Shown: one piece after another, positions 33,132 to 41,484 of the stretch
Numbering within the stretch: position 1 is the first letter of the stretch
Layout of the letters: the number at the start of each line of letters is the position of its first letter
Source: Faecalibacterium hattorii
GTDB lineage: Bacteria > Bacillota > Clostridia > Oscillospirales > Ruminococcaceae
DNA: 51,454 nucleotides
Reading direction: 5' to 3'
NCBI RefSeq assembly: GCF_003287455.1
Contig: NZ_PRLC01000019.1
Span: 1 to 51,454, forward strand
Position numbers and translations under genes: made by a program
The notes under the pieces: generated by a model
The model's input: only the letters and a program-made list of their open reading frames with translations
What the model was told of the DNA's origin: nothing
Databases searched by the model: none

Positions 33132-34175
33132 TTATAAATCGTCTATCAGTGCGGTGCTCTTGGCGTAGGCGGTACTGCGTGCCTCAAAGAAATCGGTCTT
33201 GACCATGTTGGCGTCGGCGTACTGGCTGACCCATTCCATGCTCTCCGGTTCGCTCTCAAAGCCTGGATACAATGCGGGATAGCCAAGGCTCGTCCAGCGG
33301 AGGTTGCCGAGATAGCGGATGTAATCGCTGATCATCTGCCGGTTCAGCCCCGGGATGTCGTCGCCGATTACATAATGCCCCCATGCGATCTCCTGCTCCA
33401 CGCCCTCACGCATCATCTCGCGCAGCGCTTGTACGCTCTCGGCGGTGAACAACTCCGGCTGCTCCTTTTGCAGCTCCGTGATGATATTGCGGAACAGCCA
33501 CAAGTGCGTGTTCTCATCGCGGTTTATGTAGCGAATCTCCTGCGCCGAGCCGGGCATCTTCCCGTTTCGGGAGAGATTGTAGAAGAACATAAAGCCGCTG
33601 TAAAAATAGATGCCCTCCAAAATATAGTTTGCCATCATCACGCGCAGCAGCGTGGGAGCGTCCTTCCGCTCCTGAAACGCGTTGTAGCAGTCCCCAATGA
33701 AGGTGTTGCGGCGCAGCAGATGCTCGTCCGTTTTCCATTGGTAGAGGATGTCATTGCGCTCCACGGGGGAACAGATGGTATCGAGCATATAGCTGTAGCT
33801 CTGTGAGTGGACACACTCCTGAAACGCCTGAATGGACAGGCAGAGATTGACCTCGTTGGCGGTAATGTAGGCGCCGATATTAGGCAGGTTCGCTGTCTGA
33901 ATGGAATCCAAAAAGACGAGAAAACTCAGAATTTTATCGTAGGCGCTGCGCTCGGTTGACAGCAGGCGGGGATAGTCCTTCACATCCTGCGAGAGATTGA
34001 TCTCCTCAGGGATCCAGAAGTTGTTCATGGCCTGCCGGTACCAGTCGCTGACCCAAGCGTACTTCATATTGTTGAAGTCGTTGAGGTTTGTGGTATTGCC
34101 GCCGATCATGCGCCGCAGGCGCACATCAGGGTCGCCCTCCGGGTTAAAGAGGGGCTTTTTCTTCAGTTCCGTCAT
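33132..34175 (-). CDS. nrdB: Class I ribonucleotide reductase, beta subunit
   Basis: A 347-residue radical-generating subunit. Metal ligands are visible as Asp90, Glu120, His123, Glu187, Glu221 and His224, with the radical tyrosine as Tyr127 (HSQSY). The tyrosine makes it an Fe- or Mn-tyrosyl enzyme that needs oxygen (or superoxide) for activation. The start at ATG 34175 has AAGGAGG upstream. It sits 10 bases after nrdA. Confidence 0.94.
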   Translation of the reverse strand: MTELKKKPLFNPEGDPDVRLRRMIGGNTTNLNDFNNMKYAWVSDWYRQAMNNFWIPEEINLSQDVKDYPRLLSTERSAYDKILSFLVFLDSIQTANLPNIGAYITANEVNLCLSIQAFQECVHSQSYSYMLDTICSPVERNDILYQWKTDEHLLRRNTFIGDCYNAFQERKDAPTLLRVMMANYILEGIYFYSGFMFFYNLSRNGKMPGSAQEIRYINRDENTHLWLFRNIITELQKEQPELFTAESVQALREMMREGVEQEIAWGHYVIGDDIPGLNRQMISDYIRYLGNLRWTSLGYPALYPGFESEPESMEWVSQYADANMVKTDFFEARSTAYAKSTALIDDL

Positions 34176-34185
34176 GCTATCCTCC

Positions 34186-36702
34186 TTATGACGAGCAGCT
34201 TTCGCAGGTCTCGACCTCAAGGGCCTTGCTGCGGACATAGTAAATGGTCTTGACGCCGGCCCTCCACGCCTCCAAATACAGTCTGAGCACCTGACGCATG
34301 GAATAGTCGTTGGTGATATAGAGATTCATGCTCTGCGCCTGGTCAATATGTCTCTGGCGAAGGCCCGCGGCGCGTACCGACCAGCTTTGGTCGATCAGAT
34401 GCGCTGCCTTATAGTACCACCATGTGTCCATAGAAAGCTCCGGAGCAACGCGGGGCAGCATGCTGCCCTTTTTTTCCTCTAAAAAGAATTTCTTCATAAT
34501 TGGATCTATGCCCGCCGACGTGCCGGAGAGGATAGATGTGCTGGAGGTCGGTGCGACCGCCAGCAGATAGGCGTTGCGCATTCCCTGCACCGCCACCGTT
34601 TTCGCAAGCGCCCGCCACTTTTCGGAGGTATAACCCCGCTTTTCAAAATACGCGCCCGTCTGCCAGTCGCTGCCCTCAAAGAGCGCGTAACGACCCTTTT
34701 CCCGTGCCAGTGCTGTGTCCGCCTTGACGGCGGCGTAGTTGATGAGCTCGAACACTGCGTCGGTGAAGGCAAGGTGCTCATCGCTCTCCCAGTGGATGCC
34801 GCGCTTTGCCAGCATGTGGTGGTAGCCGCTGACGCCCAGGCCGATGCTGCGGTACTTCTGATTGGTAAGCCGCGCGTATTCCAACGGGTAGAAGTTGAGG
34901 TCGATCACATTATCCAGTGCGCGGATGGCCGTTTCCACCGTGCGTTCCATATAGGCCTCGTCCTCCACCGGCAGATTACCGAGAGACAGACTCGCCAGAT
35001 TGCAGACCACAAACTCACCTGGGCGTGTGGCCGTCACCACTATTGTGTCGCCGTTCTCAGTGTGCACCTCAGTGCTGATGTGCTCGATGGGCGCCATGTT
35101 CTGCGCGATCTCCGTACAGAGATTGGAGCAATAGATCATTCCCGTGTGGCCGTTTGGATTCATATGATTTACACTGTCGCGATTGAAAGCGAAGGGCGTG
35201 CCGGTCTCCACTGCCGAGCGAAGCACCAGCCGCACGATGTCCTTGACGGTGACGCTGCGCTTTTCGATGCGCGGGTCATTGACGCAGTCCAGATACCGCT
35301 TCTCCCATTCTGTACCCCAGTAATCCTCCAGTGCGTAGCCCTTGACCGTGAGGATCTCATGCGGACACATGAGATGCCACGGCGCGTCTATGTTCTCCTC
35401 CGCCAGTCGCCAGAAGAGATCCGGATAGCACACGGCGGGAAATACATCATGTGCCTTCATGCGGTCGTCGCCGTTGTTGGTGCGCAGTTGAAGGAATTCC
35501 GGCAGGTCCCGGTGCCATGCGTCTAAGTAAACCGCCACAGCGCCCTGCCGCATCCCCAACTGATCCACCGCCACGGCGGTGTCGTTGACCAGCCGGATCC
35601 AGCGGATAACACCGCCCGCCGCCCCTTGAAAGCCGCGGATGGTGCTGCCTGCAGCGCGCACCTTACCGAAGTACATCCCCATTCCACCGCCGAATTTAGA
35701 GACCTTTGCGAAGTTGTCCAGCGAGCGGTAGATGCCGTCCAGACTGTCCGGCACAGTGTCCACAAAGCAGCTTGAAAGCTGATGGTAGGGCTTTCGTGCG
35801 TTGGACATGGTAGGTGTCGCCATTGTGACCTCCATACGGCTGAGCATATCGTAAAAGCGTTTTACCCACCCCATGCGATCAGAGCCTTCGTTCATAGCAA
35901 GATGCAGCGCGATACCCAAAAACATCTCCTGCGGTGTTTCCAGCGGCACGCGGCTGCGTGACTGGATCACATAGCGTTTGAGCAGCAGGTCAAGGCCGGA
36001 ATAGGTGAACAGCTCGTCCCGTTCCGGGCAGAGAAAGTCCTCCGCCATGGCAATCTCCTCGTGGGTATAGTGGGCAAGGATATAGTCACCGTAGAGTCCC
36101 TTATCCGTCAGATAGCGAAGCTTGCCATAGAGGTCGCCGACGCCACGCCCCTCCCATTCCTGTGCGTTGCGACAGCGAAAGGAGTGGTTCAGAAGCCGCG
36201 CCGCGATGAACTCCCACTTGGGTGCCTCTGCCGTAGTCAGCTCTACCGCCGCCTTGGTCAGTGCCTCAGCCCGCTCATCCTCCGTCATGCCCAGGCGACA
36301 GAAACTCTCAAACTTCATTTGAAGCGCCGCGAGGGAGTAGACTTCCTCGGTAAAATCCATCTGGATGCGGCGCAGCACCTCGTCAAGCGAGTCATCCCCC
36401 ACCGTCCGCGCGATGGTATGCCGGACACGGCGCAGCGCAGACCGCTTTTCGCGGTAGAGGATGTACGCCTTGGCCACCTCATAGTGTCCGCGCTCCATGA
36501 GCGTTCGCTCCACCTCGTCCTGCACACGTTCTACGGTGAGCGGCACTGTGACGGAGAGATTGTTGAGAACGGTGGCGAGGATCTCATCCATCTCTCTGCT
36601 CCCGATCTCCTTGCCCTGTCCGTCAAACGCCTTTTTCATGGCGTTGAAAATTTTCTCCTGTTGAAAGGGAACAGACTCCCCGTTTCGTTTTCTGATCTCC
36701 AT
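34186..36702 (-). CDS. nrdA: Class I ribonucleotide reductase, alpha subunit
   Basis: An 838-residue catalytic subunit with an N-terminal ATP-cone (about residues 1-90). Catalytic cysteines are visible in SSCFVDT, in SNLCTEI with the radical Cys and catalytic Glu, and in VVCNLASLSLGN. The C-terminal CESCSS is the thioredoxin-reducible pair. ATG 36702 is chosen because GAGAGG lies 6 bases upstream; another ATG 27 bases upstream is in frame. A class I enzyme is unexpected in a strict anaerobe, whose usual enzyme is the oxygen-sensitive NrdD. Confidence 0.94.
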   Translation of the reverse strand: MEIRKRNGESVPFQQEKIFNAMKKAFDGQGKEIGSREMDEILATVLNNLSVTVPLTVERVQDEVERTLMERGHYEVAKAYILYREKRSALRRVRHTIARTVGDDSLDEVLRRIQMDFTEEVYSLAALQMKFESFCRLGMTEDERAEALTKAAVELTTAEAPKWEFIAARLLNHSFRCRNAQEWEGRGVGDLYGKLRYLTDKGLYGDYILAHYTHEEIAMAEDFLCPERDELFTYSGLDLLLKRYVIQSRSRVPLETPQEMFLGIALHLAMNEGSDRMGWVKRFYDMLSRMEVTMATPTMSNARKPYHQLSSCFVDTVPDSLDGIYRSLDNFAKVSKFGGGMGMYFGKVRAAGSTIRGFQGAAGGVIRWIRLVNDTAVAVDQLGMRQGAVAVYLDAWHRDLPEFLQLRTNNGDDRMKAHDVFPAVCYPDLFWRLAEENIDAPWHLMCPHEILTVKGYALEDYWGTEWEKRYLDCVNDPRIEKRSVTVKDIVRLVLRSAVETGTPFAFNRDSVNHMNPNGHTGMIYCSNLCTEIAQNMAPIEHISTEVHTENGDTIVVTATRPGEFVVCNLASLSLGNLPVEDEAYMERTVETAIRALDNVIDLNFYPLEYARLTNQKYRSIGLGVSGYHHMLAKRGIHWESDEHLAFTDAVFELINYAAVKADTALAREKGRYALFEGSDWQTGAYFEKRGYTSEKWRALAKTVAVQGMRNAYLLAVAPTSSTSILSGTSAGIDPIMKKFFLEEKKGSMLPRVAPELSMDTWWYYKAAHLIDQSWSVRAAGLRQRHIDQAQSMNLYITNDYSMRQVLRLYLEAWRAGVKTIYYVRSKALEVETCESCSS

Positions 36703-36750
36703 TTCGATCCTCTCATCTTCTCCGGTCACTTCTCATGTCCTTTTGGGCAA

Positions 36751-36786
36751 AGAGCGGGCAAGCGCAGTATCACGCTTGCCCGCTCT
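36751..36786. terminator. Perfect 14-bp hairpin between fprA2 and nrdA
   Basis: AGAGCGGGCAAGCG (36751-36764) is the exact reverse complement of 36773-36786 with an 8-base loop. The + strand side has GTTTTT; the minus side has only a short CTCTTTG. It may end or attenuate transcription from fprA2 into nrdAB, so nrdAB expression may be partly separate. No distinct nrdA promoter was seen. Confidence 0.6.
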
Positions 36787-36867
36787 GTTTTTGAAAGCCG
36801 GTTTTTCTGCAGCCGACGCGGCAGGGCTGTTTGTTGTCTGTTGTCTTGGTTTTGGCTTTCCTGCCAG

Positions 36868-38079
36868 TTACTTCATAGATTCCAGAATGGCGTCCGCCAG
36901 TGCTTCCAGCTCAGTGCGCTTGTCCGTGCCCATGGACGAGGCGAGGCTGAGCCGCTCGTTGAGCACCGTCATGTTCTTAAGCTCATTGTTGACGAATTTC
37001 TGCATGAGGTCACCGGACTTCACCGCCCATGAGCCGTTTTCAATGATGGCAAAGGTGCGGTTTTGCAGATTCAGTGCCTTCATATCCATGAGGAAGTCAT
37101 GCATGGCAGGGTAGATGCCGAGGTTGTAGGTCACAGAGGCCAGGACAATGTGACTGTACTTAAACGCCTCGGAGATCAGCTGGGAGACATGAGTGGAGGA
37201 CACATCGTACATCGCCACCTTGCTCATGCCCTTATCGCAGAGCGACGTCGCCAGCGCCTGCGCCGCGTTCTCCGTGTTGCCGTACATAGAGGCGTAGACG
37301 ATGAGCACGCCCTGGGTCTCAGGGGCATAGCGGCTCCATGTGTCGTACTTTTCAATGAACCAGCCCAGATCCTTGCGCCACACGGGGCCGTGGAGCGGGC
37401 AGATGTACTTGATCTGATCCAAAACGCCGCCGGCCTTTTTCAGCAGGAGCTGGATGTGGGGGCCGTACTTGCCCACGATGTTGGTAAGGTAGCGACGGGC
37501 GTCGTCCAGCCAGTCCCGCTCGAAGTCCACCTCGTCGGCGAACAGCTTGCCGTCCAGCGCGCCGAAGGTGCCGAAGGCGTCGGCGGAAAAGAGGACGCCG
37601 TCGGTGACGTCGAGGGTCACCATGGCCTCCGGCCAGTGAACCATAGGCGCGCCCACAAAGGTGACGGTGTGCTTGCCGAAGGAGAAGGTGTCGCCCTCCT
37701 TCACCTCGATGCACTCATGTCCGTCCACATGGAAGCCGAACTGCCGCATGAGCATGAATGCCTTCTCGTTGGAGATCAATTTCACCTTGGGATGGCGCAG
37801 CAGGATCTCCTCGATGCAGGCGGCGTGATCCGGCTCCAGATGGTTGACCAGCAGGTAGTCCAGCTCGCGGCCATCCAGCACATACGCCAGATTTTCCAAA
37901 AGCTGGCGGCAGGCAGACCAGTCCACCGTGTCAAAGAGCACCGTCTTTTCATCCAGCAGGCAGTAGGCGTTGTAGCTTACGCCCCGGGGAATGGGAAAGC
38001 AGTTTTCAAACAGGGCCAGGCGATGGTCGTTGGCGCCCACCCAGTAGAGGTCGTTCGTTACTTTACGCACACAATACAT
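36868..38079 (-). CDS. fprA: Flavodiiron protein (O2/NO reductase), copy 2
   Basis: A 403-residue flavodiiron protein distinct from copy 1. Ligands are His80, Glu82, Asp84, His85 (HLEPDH), His148, Asp167 and His230. The FMN-binding flavodoxin domain begins near residue 258 (LIVYASMYGNTE). It too lacks a rubredoxin domain. It lies 23 bases after the acyl-CoA dehydrogenase/rubredoxin fusion, the likely electron donor. It is a cytoplasmic O2 and possibly NO scavenger. Confidence 0.94.
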   Translation of the reverse strand: MYCVRKVTNDLYWVGANDHRLALFENCFPIPRGVSYNAYCLLDEKTVLFDTVDWSACRQLLENLAYVLDGRELDYLLVNHLEPDHAACIEEILLRHPKVKLISNEKAFMLMRQFGFHVDGHECIEVKEGDTFSFGKHTVTFVGAPMVHWPEAMVTLDVTDGVLFSADAFGTFGALDGKLFADEVDFERDWLDDARRYLTNIVGKYGPHIQLLLKKAGGVLDQIKYICPLHGPVWRKDLGWFIEKYDTWSRYAPETQGVLIVYASMYGNTENAAQALATSLCDKGMSKVAMYDVSSTHVSQLISEAFKYSHIVLASVTYNLGIYPAMHDFLMDMKALNLQNRTFAIIENGSWAVKSGDLMQKFVNNELKNMTVLNERLSLASSMGTDKRTELEALADAILESMK

Positions 38080-38102
38080 CTTATCTTGCCTCCTTCACGG
38101 CC

Positions 38103-40016
38103 TCAAGCCTTTACAAATTGATCCTTCGTCTCCGCGCACTCGGGACACACCCACTCGGCGGGAAGCTGCTCAAAGAGCGTACCGGGCGCGATCTCGCCGT
38201 CCTCGTCGCCCAACTCCGGCACATACTCGTAGCCGCAGCCGCTGCAGACGTAGCGGTCGCCGATGGGGGCGGGCTTCGGCGGCGTGGGCCGCTTCATCTT
38301 TACCATGGGCGGCGCGGGCAGCTTTTCGCCGCTATCCAGCGCGGCAGTGAGCAGGGGCAGGATCTCCTCCACATCGCCCACGATGCCGTAGTCGCAGTTC
38401 TTGAAGATAGGCGCGTTACCGTTCTTATTGATGGCCACGATGGTGGAGGCGTCCTTGATGCCCTTAAGGTGCTGGGATGCGCCGGAGATGCCGCAGGCGA
38501 TGTACAGATTGCCGGTGAACTTCTGACCGGACATACCCACATAGCGGTTCAGCGGCAGATATTTGAGAGTCTCCGCCACAGGGCGGGAAGAACCGATGGC
38601 CGCGCCGGCGGCCTTGGCCAGCGACTCTACCAGTTTCATGTTCTTTTTCTCCCCGATGCCCTTGCCCGCGGAGACCACCCGCTCCGCCTGCGGGATGGGC
38701 GTATCCATAGGGATGCCCACGGAGAAGTCGTGACCATCCTTCTTCAGCGCCGCCACAAGGTCGGCCACCTGCTGGGCAGCATCCCCCTCCCGGAAGATAG
38801 TCTTTTTGCGAATGCCGGTGATGGGCGCGGGTTTCTTGGCCGCCGAACGGCTCTCGCCGCCGGAGCTCTTGCCCAGTCTGCCCAACAGATGAGAGGCGAT
38901 GACCACCCGCTGGATCTCGTTAGTGCCCTCGTAGAGGGTGGTGATCTTGGCGTCGCGGTAGGCCCGTTCCACCTCCATGCCCTTGAGGTAGCCGCTGCCG
39001 CCGTGGATCTGCAAGGCATCGTTGGTGACCTCCAGCGCGATGTCCGAGGCGTACATCTTCGCCATGGCGGACTCCATACCGTAAGGCGCGTGCTGCTCCT
39101 TCAGCTCCGCCGCGGAGTAGATGAGGAACCGGGCGCAGCGCAGCTTGGTTGCCATATCCGCCAGCTTGAAGGCGATGCTCTGCTGGGCCGCGATGGGCTT
39201 GCCAAACTGGACACGCTCCTTGGAATAGCTCAACGCGTGCTCAAACGCGCCCTGGGCGATGCCCAGCGCCTGCGCGGCGATGCCGATGCGTCCGCCGTCC
39301 AGCGTGGACATGGCAATCTTGAAGCCCTCGCCCTCCTTGCCCAATAGGTTTTCCTTGGGAACCTTCACGTCGTTGAAGATCAGCTCCGCCGTGGAGGAGG
39401 AGCGAATACCCATCTTGTCATAGTGGTCGCCGAACTCAAAGCCCTTCCAGCCCTTCTCCACGATGAAAGCGGAGATGCCCCGGGTGCCGATGTCCGGCGT
39501 GGTGACGGCGAAAACCACATAGGTGTCCGCCTTAGGGGCGTTGGTAATGAAGATCTTGCCGCCGTTGAGGAGGTAGTAGTCCCCCTTATCCAGCGCTGTG
39601 GTCTCCGTGCCGCCGGCGTCGGATCCGGCGTTGGTCTCCGTAAGGCCGAAGGCGCCGATCTTCTCGCCCTTGGCCAGCGGAACCAGATATTTCTTCTTCT
39701 GCTCCTCGGTGCCATAGGCGAAAATGGGCCATGAGCCGAGGGAGACGTGGGCGGAGAGGATTACGCCCGTGCCGCCGTCCACACGGGCCAGCTCCTCCAC
39801 CGCGATGGCGTAGCTCAGAGCATCAAGACCGGCACCGCCGTACTCCTTGGGGTAGGGAATGCCCATCCAGCCCAGCTTACCCAGCTTCTTGACAGCCTCC
39901 TCGGGAAACTCATTGTTCTGATCCATTAAAAATGCGAGGGGCTTGATCTCCTCCTCCGCAAAACTCCGGATCTTCGCGCGCAGCTCTTCGTGCGCCGACG
40001 TGGTTTGAAACAGCAT
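38103..40016 (-). CDS. Acyl-CoA dehydrogenase / ETF-alpha / rubredoxin fusion
   Basis: A 637-residue three-part fusion. Residues 1-380 form an acyl-CoA dehydrogenase with FAD-binding [11 protein letters not shown]-type and RVQFGKPI segments, and the catalytic Glu363 in YEGTNEIQR, as in short-chain (butyryl-CoA) enzymes. Residues ~445-560 resemble the FAD-binding C-terminal domain of ETF-alpha ([12 protein letters not shown], then [20 protein letters not shown]); the usual N-terminal ETF domain is reduced or absent. Residues 587-637 form a rubredoxin with Cys591, Cys594, Cys624 and Cys627. The chain suggests electrons move from acyl-CoA through two FADs to the iron site, then to the flavodiiron protein encoded next. 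The physiological acyl-CoA is unknown. Confidence 0.9.
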   Translation of the reverse strand: MLFQTTSAHEELRAKIRSFAEEEIKPLAFLMDQNNEFPEEAVKKLGKLGWMGIPYPKEYGGAGLDALSYAIAVEELARVDGGTGVILSAHVSLGSWPIFAYGTEEQKKKYLVPLAKGEKIGAFGLTETNAGSDAGGTETTALDKGDYYLLNGGKIFITNAPKADTYVVFAVTTPDIGTRGISAFIVEKGWKGFEFGDHYDKMGIRSSSTAELIFNDVKVPKENLLGKEGEGFKIAMSTLDGGRIGIAAQALGIAQGAFEHALSYSKERVQFGKPIAAQQSIAFKLADMATKLRCARFLIYSAAELKEQHAPYGMESAMAKMYASDIALEVTNDALQIHGGSGYLKGMEVERAYRDAKITTLYEGTNEIQRVVIASHLLGRLGKSSGGESRSAAKKPAPITGIRKKTIFREGDAAQQVADLVAALKKDGHDFSVGIPMDTPIPQAERVVSAGKGIGEKKNMKLVESLAKAAGAAIGSSRPVAETLKYLPLNRYVGMSGQKFTGNLYIACGISGASQHLKGIKDASTIVAINKNGNAPIFKNCDYGIVGDVEEILPLLTAALDSGEKLPAPPMVKMKRPTPPKPAPIGDRYVCSGCGYEYVPELGDEDGEIAPGTLFEQLPAEWVCPECAETKDQFVKA

Positions 40017-40038
40017 ACGGGTACCTCCTTTTAAAATT

Positions 40039-40470
40039 TTACAGCTTGCTTGTATCTTGGGGATCGGATCCGCCGGTCAGCAGCCTGCGCAGGCTCACGG
40101 CGCGGAACGCCTCGTCCTGCTTTTGCTGCAAAGCCGCCAGCTGACAGTGGATGGCGCACCGCCCATGCTTGTCATGCCAGCGGCATTCATATCCCGGCTC
40201 CATGCAGGCGCACAGGATGCCCCGCTCCCCCACGACCCCCATGAGATCGTAGAGGGAGGTCGCGTCCAGATCGCAGGACAGCTCGCAGCCGCCGAGAGCG
40301 CCGCGGCTCACCCGCACCAAATTGCCGGCGGAGAGCTTGCGCAGAATCTGGTAGGCAAACTGATTGGGGATCAATTCCGTTTCCGACATCTCGGCCACCG
40401 AATGCTTCTCCCCGTCCATCAGCACCCGCAAAATGCGCAGCGCGTAGTCCGTCTCTTTGGTGATGATCAT
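40039..40470 (-). CDS. Rrf2-family cysteine-rich regulator
   Basis: A 143-residue Rrf2 protein with an N-terminal winged helix (ITKETDYALRILRVLMDGEK at the start) and a cysteine cluster (Cys87, 89, 96, 105 and 109), which suggests an Fe-S or redox sensor like NsrR or IscR. ATG 40470 has AGAGGA at good distance; the ATG 9 bases upstream does not. It leads the operon of the dehydrogenase fusion, and an inverted repeat covers its promoter, so self-repression relieved by O2 or NO is likely. Confidence 0.85.
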   Translation of the reverse strand: MIITKETDYALRILRVLMDGEKHSVAEMSETELIPNQFAYQILRKLSAGNLVRVSRGALGGCELSCDLDATSLYDLMGVVGERGILCACMEPGYECRWHDKHGRCAIHCQLAALQQKQDEAFRAVSLRRLLTGGSDPQDTSKL

Positions 40471-40505
40471 GCTCCACATCCTCTTTTCGCTTGCTTGTTA
40501 ATACT

Positions 40506-40537
40506 ATCATATCAATCTTGATAAAATTTGTCAAGAT
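40506..40537 (-). promoter_or_regulatory. Rrf2-operon promoter with overlapping operator
   Basis: On the minus strand TTGACA (40534-40529) and TATGAT (40511-40506) are 17 bases apart. The inverted repeat ATCTTGA-N9-TCAAGAT (40515-40537) covers the -35 and most of the spacer. Repressor binding there would exclude polymerase. Confidence 0.75.
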
Positions 40538-40812
40538 TATTTCAAAAAAAATATTGCTTTCATACAGACCGCCCCAGCCCGGGTCAGCTTCGCTTTCCAT
40601 TCAGCGAAAAGCCATGTTCCTTACAATTATAGAAGCCGAAAAAGCTGTGCCGTGGCAGTCCGCCGAAAGCAGAAAAGACTATGCCTGAAAACCAGAAAGC
40701 GGAGGAATTGGTTGGGGCTCGCAGGGGTCGCCCATCCAAGGCGGATGAGGCGATCCCTGACAAGTCCAAGGCAAGCACCAAAGTGCGTGCTTTTCATTTT
40801 ATATCCGACGCA
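40538..40812 (+). other. Intergenic stretch with a small GRP-containing frame
   Basis: Between the Rrf2 promoter and the alarmone synthetase end. A + strand frame at 40681-40821 encodes 46 residues (MPENQKAEELVGARRGRPSK at the start), with an AT-hook-like RGRP. It lacks a convincing ribosome-binding site and its end overlaps the convergent alarmone synthetase gene. It could be a relic of a DNA-binding protein. Confidence 0.25.
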
Positions 40813-41484
40813 CTATGTTAAGATGTGCAGTAGATGTTCCATTTTTCTGTCCCATTCTCTGCTGGAATCGGCGCACTCTTTCAGTTCAGTTTCGATTTCA
40901 GCATTTATCGGCAGATTTTTCTTATAGCGGATGGTATGCTCAAGGCTTGCCCAGAAGTCCATGGCGATTGTACGGAGTTGTATCTCCACTGGCACATGGA
41001 TCTCTTTTTCCGCAAAGAATACCGGCAGCCGGATCGTCAGGTGCAGACTGCGATAGCCATTTGGCTTAGGGTGTGAAATATAATCTTTCTCCGTGATGAT
41101 TTCAATGTCAGACTGATCTTTTAAGCACTTTGCCAAAAAGAACACATCCTCCTCGAAAGAGCAGATCACCCGCACACCGGCAATATCCATGATATTTGCC
41201 TGCATGGTCGGAAAATCCAGAGAAAGTCCGCGCTTCTGCATCTTATTCATAATGCTGGACGGCGACTTCAAGCGACTTTTCATACTTTCTATCGGATTGC
41301 GATCATGCTGCAATGAAAACTCTTCGTTTAGAATTTCCAACCTGCTTTCCAGTGCTTTCAGCGCACATCGGTATTGCAGCATGACTTCCTGATACCTGCG
41401 ATTTTCGCTTAAAAGGCGCTGGCACTGCAGATCATCTAAGCCTTTATCTGCCGCAACCGTCAAGCCAAATAAATTTTCACTCAT
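40813..41484 (-). CDS. Small alarmone synthetase (RelA/SpoT-type)
   Basis: A 223-residue stand-alone (p)ppGpp synthetase domain with HPKPNGYRSLHL (the GTP-binding YRSLH motif) and VEIQLRTIAMDFWASLEH. It has no hydrolase, TGS or ACT domain. Size and helix layout match SAS proteins such as YjbM/YwaC. Its ATG overlaps the stop of the CoA-disulfide reductase gene (ATGA), so it is co-translated with a redox operon. That links thiol or oxygen stress to growth arrest (inference). Confidence 0.85.
   Translation of the reverse strand: MSENLFGLTVAADKGLDDLQCQRLLSENRRYQEVMLQYRCALKALESRLEILNEEFSLQHDRNPIESMKSRLKSPSSIMNKMQKRGLSLDFPTMQANIMDIAGVRVICSFEEDVFFLAKCLKDQSDIEIITEKDYISHPKPNGYRSLHLTIRLPVFFAEKEIHVPVEIQLRTIAMDFWASLEHTIRYKKNLPINAEIETELKECADSSREWDRKMEHLLHILT

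Noticed and set aside
40681-40821. 46-residue protein with an RGRP motif
   Set aside because: It has no good ribosome-binding site and its end overlaps a convergent gene; kept only as a note in the intergenic entry.
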